This document shows, piece by piece, positions 57,261 through 64,000 of a stretch of DNA of 64,000 bases. Source of the DNA: Arthrobacter glacialis (lineage in GTDB: Bacteria; Actinomycetota; Actinomycetes; Actinomycetales; Micrococcaceae); the NCBI RefSeq assembly GCF_002909445.1, contig NZ_PPXC01000001.1:124001-188000 (forward strand), read 5' to 3'. The stretch's first letter is position 1; each line of letters opens with the position of its first letter. The notes beneath the pieces were generated by a model. It searched no databases. It had not been told where the DNA came from and saw only the letters and a program-made list of their open reading frames with translations. A program made the translations under genes and the position numbers.

Positions 57261-57507
57261 CCGTTGACCTTATGCCGCTTCGATACTCAATCCGGGACGC
57301 CCGAATATTCACACCTCCGATCCTGAAGTTTGGACGAATCTAGAATGGAGACCTATTGCTCGTAAAAGGACGCATACGGACAGGAAGCGTTTATGCCAAA
57401 CGGCACCTCGAACCTGAACCCCCGCGTGTCGCACCGTAGCTCGTTCCCATGGGCAGATTCTTCACCGCTCATGCGGCCATGTCCCGAGTTTCCATATGAA
57501 CCAGCCG

Positions 57508-58917
57508 CTACCAGGGTGACGGGTCGGCGTCTTTGTCATCCATGAGCGTGTCCAACACCGCTGAGTGCCGTTGGATGACGCCTTGCACCCGCTCCCCACG
57601 ACCTATTTGATTCGCGGTCACGGAGCGCTCAAACATCGGTCGGAGCGTCTTGCCGCTTTTCATCACCGTATCCAGGAACCTGTCGTAATCCGCCGGAAGG
57701 CGTTTCAGGCGCTGCACTTCAGCTTCAAGTTCATCCCTGGCGGCCTGAGCCGCGATCTGCGACCTTCGCGCACCGTCGAGGGCTCTCTGAGCAGCTTCGG
57801 ACTTCTGAGCCATCTCAGCGCGTTCCAGTACGATGGCGAGTTCACGTCGATCAATATCTGCCTCGCGAGCGGCCAGAACCGACTGACCAGCTGCAATGCC
57901 CTCCTGGCGAGCCTTCCGCCGCAGCTCAGGCAGGCCATCCAGTTCAGCATCGGCCTGGTTGTGCTTCATGTGGGCATCCGCCAGGAGACGGCCTACGGCA
58001 GCATCTCGATACTTGTGGTCCTGTAGGTCCATGTTGAGCCGTCGCCGCCCCAATTGAAGAGACTCCTCGCCTTGGGCGATCTCGGCTAACTTGTCTTGGG
58101 TCTCGATGTACTCTTCTTTCCCCTGGCTCGACATGCTGCGAGTCGGATCGACTTTGAGCTCGACGGGGTAGCCAAGATCGTGCATCCGCTGACGGAGTCC
58201 AGCCTGATACTGGCGCATCTTCCGGCTGCCGCCAATCTGTTTTCCACTCTCGTCACGCACCTCAGGATGACTTCCCCACATGCGGGAGGCATCAACACGC
58301 AGGCTGCCGTCGTGCTTAGGGTCCGGCGCGAACGTGTCGGCCATTGCTTGGACGTGAGGGGTGGCCTCATCGAAGTTGATGTCGAATCCATGGATGGCGT
58401 CGATGCCGCCGGTCAGTACGTCATTGCCGAAGTACGTCAACGCGTCATTGAAGAAGCGGATTGCCTCATCACGGTCACGAGTTATCCAGCGGGACTTCGT
58501 CCGGGGATTGCCCTCCCGATCCAGTTGATGGACCCCATCTTTGTCCACCACGGGATAGAAGCCTGGTACCTCCACGCACATCGACTTAGGCAAATGGATG
58601 ACGATCAGAGTTGTCTCGAACGACCTGGTGCTGATCTTGCGGTGAACTCCATTTATACGAGCGTCGCCGTAGTCCAGTACCTCCTCTTTCGTCTTCGGAC
58701 GCCGGAACCCTCCAACACCGTCGTTGACCATGGCGATGTTGCTGTGCGTGTCGGCAGCAACGATGTTGGGGTTTGCTGCGGCGAAGTAGGCAGCCGCCTG
58801 GGGATCGAGCTCCCGCATCGACTCATGGAGCAAAGAGGCCCGGTCTGAGCGTGTGCCCTCTGCACCGTGCCGAAGGTGACGTACGTCAGCGCCGACCCTG
58901 CCGTTGTTCTCACTCAC
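57508..58917 (-). CDS. MobV-like relaxase
   Basis: 469 residues starting at a GTG that overlaps the preceding gene's stop. The family motif appears as NFDEATPHVQ (in GFDINFDEATPHVQ), a degenerate HxDExxPHxH with N in place of the first His and Q in place of the last. WGSHPEVRDESGKQ and YQAGLRQRMHDLGYPVELK follow as in Mob/Pre proteins. The C-terminal half is a long coiled coil. It likely nicks the element at oriT for mobilisation. Confidence 0.75.
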   Translation of the reverse strand: MSENNGRVGADVRHLRHGAEGTRSDRASLLHESMRELDPQAAAYFAAANPNIVAADTHSNIAMVNDGVGGFRRPKTKEEVLDYGDARINGVHRKISTRSFETTLIVIHLPKSMCVEVPGFYPVVDKDGVHQLDREGNPRTKSRWITRDRDEAIRFFNDALTYFGNDVLTGGIDAIHGFDINFDEATPHVQAMADTFAPDPKHDGSLRVDASRMWGSHPEVRDESGKQIGGSRKMRQYQAGLRQRMHDLGYPVELKVDPTRSMSSQGKEEYIETQDKLAEIAQGEESLQLGRRRLNMDLQDHKYRDAAVGRLLADAHMKHNQADAELDGLPELRRKARQEGIAAGQSVLAAREADIDRRELAIVLERAEMAQKSEAAQRALDGARRSQIAAQAARDELEAEVQRLKRLPADYDRFLDTVMKSGKTLRPMFERSVTANQIGRGERVQGVIQRHSAVLDTLMDDKDADPSPW

Positions 58918-59342
58918 TGGTCACCACCAACCCGCACAGTGAGCCTCTGCTTCGCGCTCCCGGTGCGTGCGGTAGTACGCCACCACGGTGTTGGGAGCCT
59001 CTGGCTACGCCCCTCCCAACACCATGGCGTCGCAGAAATTCTGCTGCCTTGAGCCTCGGCTTCGCTCTCAAGGCAGCAGAATTTCTTTAGCGCCATAAAG
59101 ACAATATTTTCGTGCCTCGAATATTGTCTGGCGCCCTGCGGGTCTCGCCCACTGCGTGGGCAAGCAAAAGCCCCCATCAGCTCGCGCTGAGTGGTGGTTT
59201 TGCCAGCCGTACAGCTACGCGTCACCCCACTGGGCTGCCGCTTCGCTGAACGAATCTGAGCGTCAAAGTCGGGACGCTCAGCATCCGCAGAATCCACAAG
59301 CGCATTTGCGGTGATCACAAGCTCGGCCACTCGGTCAGTCAT
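58914..59342 (-). CDS. Small protein encoded across the hairpin array
   Basis: 142 residues from ATG 59342, with AGGGAG eight bases upstream; the stop overlaps the relaxase start (GTGA). The first 40 residues (TDRVAELVITANALVDSADA) look normal and helical. The rest is encoded by DNA made of hairpins and has unusual composition (CRRS/W-rich). Either the gene is real and couples translation to the relaxase, or the region is mainly oriT. Confidence 0.45.
   Translation of the reverse strand: MTDRVAELVITANALVDSADAERPDFDAQIRSAKRQPSGVTRSCTAGKTTTQRELMGAFACPRSGRDPQGARQYSRHENIVFMALKKFCCLESEAEAQGSRISATPWCWEGRSQRLPTPWWRTTARTGSAKQRLTVRVGGDQ
58933..59129. repeat. Array of four hairpins upstream of the relaxase (candidate oriT)
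   Basis: H1 58933-58967: CGCAC/GTGCG outside and GAGC/GCTC inside. H2 58987-59023: GGTGTTGGGAG/CTCCCAACACC. H3 59024-59096: ATGGCG/CGCCAT outside a perfect 20-base stem starting AGAAATTCTGCT. H4 59099-59129: AGACAATATT/AATATTGTCT. On the minus strand the loops share a motif near GCGAAGCCGAGG. MobV oriT sites lie directly upstream of the relaxase gene. Confidence 0.75.
59256..59281. repeat. Further hairpin in the same region
   Basis: CTGAGCGTC and GACGCTCAG enclose an eight-base loop. It lies inside the small protein frame, beyond the main array. Confidence 0.6.
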
Positions 59343-59399
59343 TGTGCTGCTCCCTTTTCTTTGTATGCCGGTGCCCATCCAAGTTTCTGGGCAGGTTGG

Positions 59400-60782
59400 T
59401 TAGGCCGCCTTGGCCTCGGCTGTGGCGGCGTGCTCAGCTTCAGCTTTGTAGCCGGCTACGCCGGCAGCACCCTTCTCAAGGTCTTTGGTGGCAGCCGCGA
59501 TCACGGACTTGGGGATGTCTGCGCGGGGACTAGCGAGACGAACAAGGTCCTCAAAGCCCTGGCACTGGTCCCGCAGGCTCAGGCTACTCAGATAGGCGTC
59601 CACACTGCTGGCGTCGTCGGCTCCGGCATGAAACTCGGCAATATGGATCCGGTGCTGGACTCTTTTGAAGAACTCCATCTCCAGCTCGACGTCCTCAAGC
59701 ATTTGGGCCAGTTGCTCCTCAGGTGTCCCCTGGAGCCCATAATCGTCAATGAGGAACACCCGTGCATCTTCGGCGGTCAGGTTCTCGTCAGGGCCGTACT
59801 TCTTCGACGCGAAGCCAGCGTCCTGGATATGCTTGGCAACGGCACGTTCGCGGCCAGAAGCAGGGCCGGAATATCCAATCGCCATGGCAATGACCACAAC
59901 CATGTTCCTACGCTCCGTTTCTTCTTCTTCAAAGCGCTGTTGTGTCTTGTACTCCGGCGACTCATGCAGTTCACGCTCAGCTTGTGAGCGCGACCTTGCT
60001 TCGTCTTCCTGCGCCGCCTTGTCCGCCTCATGCTGGAGCTGTTCGGCTGCGGCCTGGGCCTGCTGGTCCAGCTCTTCCTGTGCAGCACGAATGGAGGCTT
60101 CACGAGCCGCCCGCTCGCGCTCTTCTCGCAAGGCATTGTGGTTTGCTGCCTCGGCATCGTCAGCGGCGAATTTCTTGAAACGCCGCTCCAACCGTTCCCA
60201 ATAACTCGGTCCCTTGGCCAGATACAGCGAGGTGTAGTCAGTCTTCACCTGCCGTTCTGTCAGCACCCCGCTCAAGACTTGTCTGGCCAATCGCTCAACC
60301 AATGTGGTCTTCGTAGCCTTCTCGGGATCAATGCCGTCCAGTTGGTTTAGGGCATCGACCTCAGCCCTCCACCGTTGACATCTTGTGGAATAGAGCATCT
60401 CGTCGTCGCCGTAGCGGTGCTTGCCCTTGGCCTGCTCGTTGGGGTGCTCATGGGTCAAATACCGGGCGGCGCGGGTCAAAGCGTGCTTGCCGGTGTGGGG
60501 CTTGCCCGGCTCGTAGTGCTCGATGTAGAGAATGACTTGGACGGCCTTCCTAAACTTGCGCAGCACCGCCGACTTAGTTTGGGGCGTTCCCCGGAAGTAG
60601 ACGAAAAGGTGACCATGGGTCTTGCGGCCCGGGTCAGCGTCATGGACCATGGCGACAACGTCAGCCGTTGGGTTCTCGGTGATGAAGCGCTGGAGGTCTT
60701 CACATGTGAGGAAGTCCGACACAATGGAGAAGCCACGGTGGCGGCGTTCGGTGGTAGGTACTTTCTTGAATGTTCTGGCCAT
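59400..60782 (-). CDS. HUH-type rolling-circle replication initiator
   Basis: 460 residues. The HUH metal motif is KTHGHLFVYF (H56, H58). AARYLTHEHP (Y108) is the conserved catalytic Tyr region of the RepB/Rep_2 family of pMV158-type plasmids, followed by KHRY. A long coiled coil (about 215-290) precedes a C-terminal domain not present in small plasmid Reps. It presumably nicks the origin upstream (iteron region). It indicates that the element is derived from a rolling-circle plasmid. Confidence 0.78.
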   Translation of the reverse strand: MARTFKKVPTTERRHRGFSIVSDFLTCEDLQRFITENPTADVVAMVHDADPGRKTHGHLFVYFRGTPQTKSAVLRKFRKAVQVILYIEHYEPGKPHTGKHALTRAARYLTHEHPNEQAKGKHRYGDDEMLYSTRCQRWRAEVDALNQLDGIDPEKATKTTLVERLARQVLSGVLTERQVKTDYTSLYLAKGPSYWERLERRFKKFAADDAEAANHNALREERERAAREASIRAAQEELDQQAQAAAEQLQHEADKAAQEDEARSRSQAERELHESPEYKTQQRFEEEETERRNMVVVIAMAIGYSGPASGRERAVAKHIQDAGFASKKYGPDENLTAEDARVFLIDDYGLQGTPEEQLAQMLEDVELEMEFFKRVQHRIHIAEFHAGADDASSVDAYLSSLSLRDQCQGFEDLVRLASPRADIPKSVIAAATKDLEKGAAGVAGYKAEAEHAATAEAKAA

Positions 60783-60874
60783 GAGATGAATCCTCGTGTT
60801 CTCTGAAAGCCCCGGTTACTGCCGGGCTTTCTTCGTTATTGGATTGCAATTCGGACGTTGATGGCAAAGTGGCG

Positions 60875-61175
60875 TACACAGTTTTTTTGAGCTACACAGT
60901 TTCTGGGGCGTTTTACACAGTTTTTCGTGGAAAAACTGTGTAGTCCGGAGTGTTGAAGAACCGCACAGATCCAAAGAATATTTGTCCTTGGTAGGCAATT
61001 TGCGTACACAGTTTTTCGGCAGTCCAATCAAGTCGCACGGGACGAGCGCACGTACAAGTGTTGAGATACTAGGCACTTTTCGCACTTGACTCAAAAACGT
61101 GCACAGTTTTTGGGTCCCTGAAAATGGAGAGCCTGGATAGGTTGGCCGGGACAGGCCAAAAAAGATATACACAGC
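60875..61175. repeat. Iteron-like repeats, candidate replication origin
   Basis: TACACAGTTTTT-type repeats lie at 60875, 60893, 60914, 60931 (inverted), 61005 and 61101 (GCACAGTTTTT), with a partial copy near 61168. The pair at 60914-60942 forms a perfect hairpin with loop CGTGG. They lie directly upstream of the Rep gene, the usual place for iterons or a double-strand origin and for autoregulation. Confidence 0.75.
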
Positions 61176-61202
61176 GCACAAGCTGCGGCCTGCCTTGATG
61201 CT

Positions 61203-61502
61203 TCACTCACCGTCACCACCGTCCGGGGCAGACGTCAGTTGTACCGTCAGGTTCTGGTGCATCTCTGTGTCAGCTTCAGAGACATCCTGAAGCAGCTGCG
61301 CGAGGACTGCATCCGTCGCCGGTGACGGTTCATAGGAGAGAAGACCCACCTCTTCGCGGAGAAGCTCGCTGACAGCCGTGCGCAGCAGGAGGAGATCGCG
61401 CAGACGTGCCATGGTCTCGTCGATCTCCGTCGGGCGGCGGATAGAGCTTTGAAAGTAGACGAAGCCATCGGCATAGTCCCTGGCGTTTCCGTGTGCGGTC
61501 AT
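61203..61502 (-). CDS. Small protein of unknown function
   Basis: 99 residues: DYADGFVYFQSSIRRPTEID, then MARLRDLLLLRTAVSELLRE. Probably helical. Its ATG lies inside the stop of the upstream gene (ATGA), so the two are translationally coupled. Position near the right end suggests a plasmid maintenance or excision role, without proof. Confidence 0.6.
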   Translation of the reverse strand: MTAHGNARDYADGFVYFQSSIRRPTEIDETMARLRDLLLLRTAVSELLREEVGLLSYEPSPATDAVLAQLLQDVSEADTEMHQNLTVQLTSAPDGGDGE

Positions 61503-61870
61503 GAGGCACCACCCAGGATTACCGCAAGGCGTTCTCGTTGTTCTGGTGAAAGCGGAGGAAACGTGGCAACTACGCGGGCGATGACAGCAGCATCATCCTC
61601 GGCCACTTTCGAGGCTTCATTCGCAACCGCAGGGTTCAGTTGCTCGACCGACTTGATCGGGCGCTCATATTCAGCAAGGTCGGCACTACGGGCCCGAGTT
61701 CCGTGCATGGTCTGCGCGGCAGGTAAATGACCACAATCTTGGCGGTCGACTTCCACTCGACGACTAGCCGTGTGCGGGTAGTTCCTGGTGATCGCACCGA
61801 AGTTATTGAGCGGAAGATCGTAGTCGTCGAGTCCATCGACGGTCGTTGGGGTTAAAAGAGCAGCATCCAT
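61499..61870 (-). CDS. Small protein of unknown function
   Basis: 123 residues, MDAALLTPTTVDGLDDYDLP, then VANEASKVAEDDAAVIARVV, ending FPPLSPEQRERLAVILGGAS. No recognised family. The last part resembles a short tail found in actinobacterial plasmid proteins. It is the first gene inside the right end. Confidence 0.55.
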   Translation of the reverse strand: MDAALLTPTTVDGLDDYDLPLNNFGAITRNYPHTASRRVEVDRQDCGHLPAAQTMHGTRARSADLAEYERPIKSVEQLNPAVANEASKVAEDDAAVIARVVATFPPLSPEQRERLAVILGGAS

Positions 61871-62047
61871 CGGAAGCCTCCATTGTTGGAGATCTTCCGG
61901 TTCCCCACCACGCTTCGGGTGCTTTGACCGGCTACATATCTGGGTGAAGAAATCCCGTGCTTCTAAGTCACGGCCCCAGCGGGATTCATTTAGGCTCGAA
62001 GAGTATCACAAAATGGAGTGTTTCTCCCGAATGAATTTTCATTTTCG

Positions 62048-62073
62048 AATATGCCATTAGTCGCCAACGGTGG
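62048..62073 (-). other. attR
   Basis: The right junction. CATTAGTCGCCAACGGTGG at 62055-62073 is the inverted copy of the attL arm. The AATATG outside it matches with one mismatch. The chromosomal pilin sequence resumes at GTG 62070. Confidence 0.85.
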
Positions 62074-62171
62074 CGGCAGTAGGGTTTGCCGGCCTGTTGG
62101 TGGTAATTCTCAAAAGCGATGAAGTGCGCGGGTTCCTGCTCAACATCATTCGTGCGGCCCTGAGTTTTTAG
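62070..62171 (+). pseudogene. DUF4244 pilin-like gene, 3' part
   Basis: The frame from GTG 62070 reads VAAVGFAGLLVVILKSDEVR and ends RGFLLNIIRAALSF with TAG at 62169-62171. This is the missing membrane helix of the DUF4244 protein. Joined to the codons ending ACC at 30399 it gives 104 residues with ATLATVAAVGFAG at the joint. It has no start of its own. Confidence 0.9.
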
Positions 62172-62205
62172 ACACCACCGAGATCGGAGAGCCGGGACGA
62201 AGGCC

Positions 62206-62802
62206 ATGCAATCGACATCATCGTACCGCTGCACGACCCACAGTGCGCAGCCCCACAGGTCCAAGCGCGGACGTCGCAGCACCATGACGGCCACGCGCGG
62301 ATCCGTGACGGCGGAGATCGCGGTGGTCCTGCCAGCCATCACAGCGCTTTTGGCGATGCTACTGCTGGGCGTATCCGCCGGCATGCTGCAGCTGCGGCTG
62401 GAAGAGGGAGCCAGGGCCGGCGCCAGGGCCCTGGCCCGCGGTGACGCTCCGGCCCTGGTTCTTGACCTCGTTTCGCGGGTGGCAGGGGAGCAGGCCAGCG
62501 TTTCTCTGAGCAGTTCCGGCGCCTACGCCACAGTCACTGTTTACGGGAAGGTGGACGGGGTTCTGTCAGGCCTGGTTCCTTGGATGCAGTCGGCCCAAGC
62601 TAGTGCCAGAGTTGAAAAGGCAGAGCCCACGGCTTTGACACAACTCATCGTGGCATCCGCGCCACTGCGGGGGACTGGAACGATGGATTCGAAAACATCA
62701 TTGTGGAGGTGGGTCAAGGCGCCTCATTGCCAGTTCAGTCCAGCAGCCCTGTGCGCGGCCACCACCATTGGCCAGTGGGGTGGGCATCATGACTACGGGT
62801 GA
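62206..62802 (+). CDS. TadE-family pilus assembly protein
   Basis: From ATG 62206 or, with less leader, ATG 62284. TRGSVTAEIAVVLPAITALL is the TadE prepilin-like start. The rest is a globular domain (LRLEEGARAGARALARGDAP). In Tad loci such minor pilins are processed and incorporated in the pilus. The end of the frame overlaps the next gene by 14 bases. Equivalent to Rv3655c. Confidence 0.82.
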   Translation: MQSTSSYRCTTHSAQPHRSKRGRRSTMTATRGSVTAEIAVVLPAITALLAMLLLGVSAGMLQLRLEEGARAGARALARGDAPALVLDLVSRVAGEQASVSLSSSGAYATVTVYGKVDGVLSGLVPWMQSAQASARVEKAEPTALTQLIVASAPLRGTGTMDSKTSLWRWVKAPHCQFSPAALCAATTIGQWGGHHDYG

Positions 62803-63145
62803 GGAAGGCGCCGGGACTGTGTTGGCCGCGGCGCTGGCGCTGGCACTACTTTTGCTGACTGCCTTGGTGCTGTGGCTGGGCCAAGCCGCCGCCGCAGCAG
62901 GGAAGACTGCAACAGTAGCGGACTTGGCTGCCCTCGCTGCAGCTGACGCGTACAGGGGGCTCAGCACGGGCGTTCCCTGCCAGATCGCTGCCGAAGTGGC
63001 GGCACTCCACGGCGCCACATTATTGGAATGCAGGCTCTTGGGGACTGGCTCAGTCCAGGTGAAAGTGGCCTTCCAAGCACCCCTGCCATGGCCAGCGCAC
63101 GGACAGGCCAGGGCTGGGCCGCCTCCGGAGCCGGCAACCCCGTGA
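62789..63145 (+). CDS. TadE-like protein (Rv3654c type)
   Basis: 118 residues from ATG 62789. TTGEEGAGTVLAAALALALL is a TadE-type helix, and two Cys (GVPCQIAAE and LLECRLLG) are typical of the Rv3654c family found next to helicase and secretion genes. It is probably a membrane or pilus-associated protein of the Tad system. Confidence 0.8.
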   Translation: MTTGEEGAGTVLAAALALALLLLTALVLWLGQAAAAAGKTATVADLAALAAADAYRGLSTGVPCQIAAEVAALHGATLLECRLLGTGSVQVKVAFQAPLPWPAHGQARAGPPPEPATP

Positions 63146-63164
63146 CTGGCGGGATGAGGATCCG

Positions 63165-64000
63165 CTAAGGAGCGTTGTTGAGAATGACCTTGAGCAGCGA
63201 AACGGCACCGGCTTTGTCCAAGGGATTGTTTTTGTTGCCGCACTTCGGGGATTGCACACAGGACGGGCAACCGGAGGGGCATTCGCAAGCCTGAATTGCT
63301 TCCATCGTGGCCCGCAGCCAAATCCGCGCCATATCGAAGCCGCGTTCGGCGAAGCCGGCCCCGCCGGGATGCCCGTCATAGACAAAGATTGTTGGTTGAC
63401 CGGTGTCGGCGTGCATGGCTGTGGATACCCCACCCACGTCCCATCTGTCACTGGAGGCAACCAGCGGCAGCAGGCCTATCGCCGCGTGTTCAGCAGCATG
63501 CAGGGCACCCGGAAATTGCGGTTCCACAAGTCCGCCGGCAAGCATGGTGGCGTTATCCAGGGTAAACCAGACGGCTTTGGTGAAAAGGTCCCGTGCCTCC
63601 AGTTCGAGGGGTTCTTCACCCAGAACCTCGTTGGAGATGAGCGCCTTGCGTTGAAAGGAAACCACTTGGGTGCGCACCTGGACAGAGCCAAAGTGCATCT
63701 CGACGGGCCCCCACAGCTCATGTTTGCTTGATTCGAGCACCTCAATCTGGGTGACGTCCCTGGCCGTGGTGTAAAAGTCGGGGGTGCCCCGGCGGACAAG
63801 TGCGCAGTGCTCGGCCTCGTTGAGTTCAAGAACAACGTAATTTGTCCCTTGATGGACGTACACGGCGCCGGTGTGTGCTTGGTAGTGGGACTGCGGTGAA
63901 CCCATGGTGCCCAGCAGGGCGCCAGTGTCAGCCTCAATGATGTTGATGGGGCCACCGCCGTCGTCACGAAGACTCACCATGGCGGCAGCGCTTTGGGGAT
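63165..64000 (-). CDS. DEAD/DEAH-box helicase C-terminal part with DUF1998, partial
   Basis: The frame is open to the window edge, so the helicase core lies outside. The visible part has the DUF1998 features IFVYDGHPGGAGFAERGFD and the four-Cys CECPSGCPSCVQSPKCGNKN. This is the Rv3649/MrfA-like helicase that neighbours the tad locus in actinobacteria. It is thought to act in DNA repair. Confidence 0.88.
   Translation of the reverse strand, partial: PQSAAAMVSLRDDGGGPINIIEADTGALLGTMGSPQSHYQAHTGAVYVHQGTNYVVLELNEAEHCALVRRGTPDFYTTARDVTQIEVLESSKHELWGPVEMHFGSVQVRTQVVSFQRKALISNEVLGEEPLELEARDLFTKAVWFTLDNATMLAGGLVEPQFPGALHAAEHAAIGLLPLVASSDRWDVGGVSTAMHADTGQPTIFVYDGHPGGAGFAERGFDMARIWLRATMEAIQACECPSGCPSCVQSPKCGNKNNPLDKAGAVSLLKVILNNAP

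Larger units (their letters stand above)
30400..62069 (+). mobile_element. Integrated mobilisable element of about 31.7 kb
   Basis: The ends split one chromosomal gene. They carry 26-bp inverted repeats with one mismatch and enclose a large serine integrase, a second resolvase, an HUH replication initiator, a MobV-like relaxase, a restriction/defence block, a signalling block and a peptide-export operon. The interior is less uniformly GC-rich than the flanks. No conjugative ATPase or mating-pore genes are visible, so it is probably mobilised by a helper. Exact ends assume crossover at the GT at 30400-30401 and 62070-62071. Confidence 0.92.

Noticed and set aside
58933-59129. The hairpin array as a CRISPR or integron attC array
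   Set aside because: There are no equal direct repeats with spacers and no cas genes, the stems differ in sequence, and no integron integrase is present.
60816-61181. A 121-residue minus-strand frame across the iteron region
   Set aside because: Its sequence is dictated by the repeats (KLCT, TQFF and similar). It has no recognisable domain.

Overview
The window is high-GC actinobacterial chromosome, most like Arthrobacter or a close Micrococcaceae relative. The evidence is the frequent GTG/TTG starts, a Crp/GlxR-type regulator, a MarP-type protease, and the actinobacterial order ssd-tadA-tadB-tadC-DUF4244-TadE-TadE-like next to a DUF1998 helicase. No 16S gene is present, so the genus is an inference from gene content.

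Positions 1-29950 are core chromosome. They hold a secreted trypsin-like protease (cut by the window edge), purD-purC, a TPR-containing XRE regulator, a large polytopic membrane protein, a YjdM-like protein, tRNA-Pro(CGG), a META-domain lipoprotein, a metallophosphoesterase and a class A penicillin-binding protein. Further along are a DUF4177/RidA/Nudix run, a GlxR-type regulator, MarP, aroQ, acs, nth with a CoA-type Nudix hydrolase, an amidohydrolase, a PolA-like polymerase without a 5' nuclease, and the start of the tad pilus locus.

The main event is an integrated mobile element of about 31.7 kb (about 30400-62069). It sits inside the DUF4244 pilin-like gene of the tad locus. The 5' part of that gene (30187-30399) and its 3' part (62070-62171) are separated by the whole element and rejoin in frame at a GT dinucleotide to give a 104-residue protein. 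The element ends are 26-bp inverted repeats with one mismatch, so the reconstructed attP is nearly a perfect palindrome. A large serine integrase lies directly inside the left end.

Inside the element are four blocks. (1) A minus-strand defence block has a BcgI-like type IIB restriction-modification pair, a small XRE protein, an OLD-family nuclease and a FRG-domain protein. (2) A probable signalling cassette has an AvrD-like enzyme, a gamma-butyrolactone-receptor-like TetR regulator and a saccharopine-dehydrogenase-like NAD(P) enzyme. (3) A tightly overlapping five-gene operon has a lactococcin-972-like secreted peptide, a lipoprotein, a membrane-fusion/peptidoglycan-binding protein, an ABC ATPase and an ABC permease. 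(4) A plasmid-like backbone at the right end has an HUH rolling-circle initiator with an iteron region, a MobV-like relaxase preceded by a row of hairpins (candidate oriT), an EspR-like regulator and duplicated small genes. No FtsK/TraB or type IV secretion genes are visible, so the element looks mobilisable rather than self-transmissible.

Right of the element (62172-64000) the tad locus resumes with two TadE-type genes, and a DUF1998 helicase enters on the minus strand. The likely consequence is that a Tad pilus component is broken while the element is integrated and restored when it excises.
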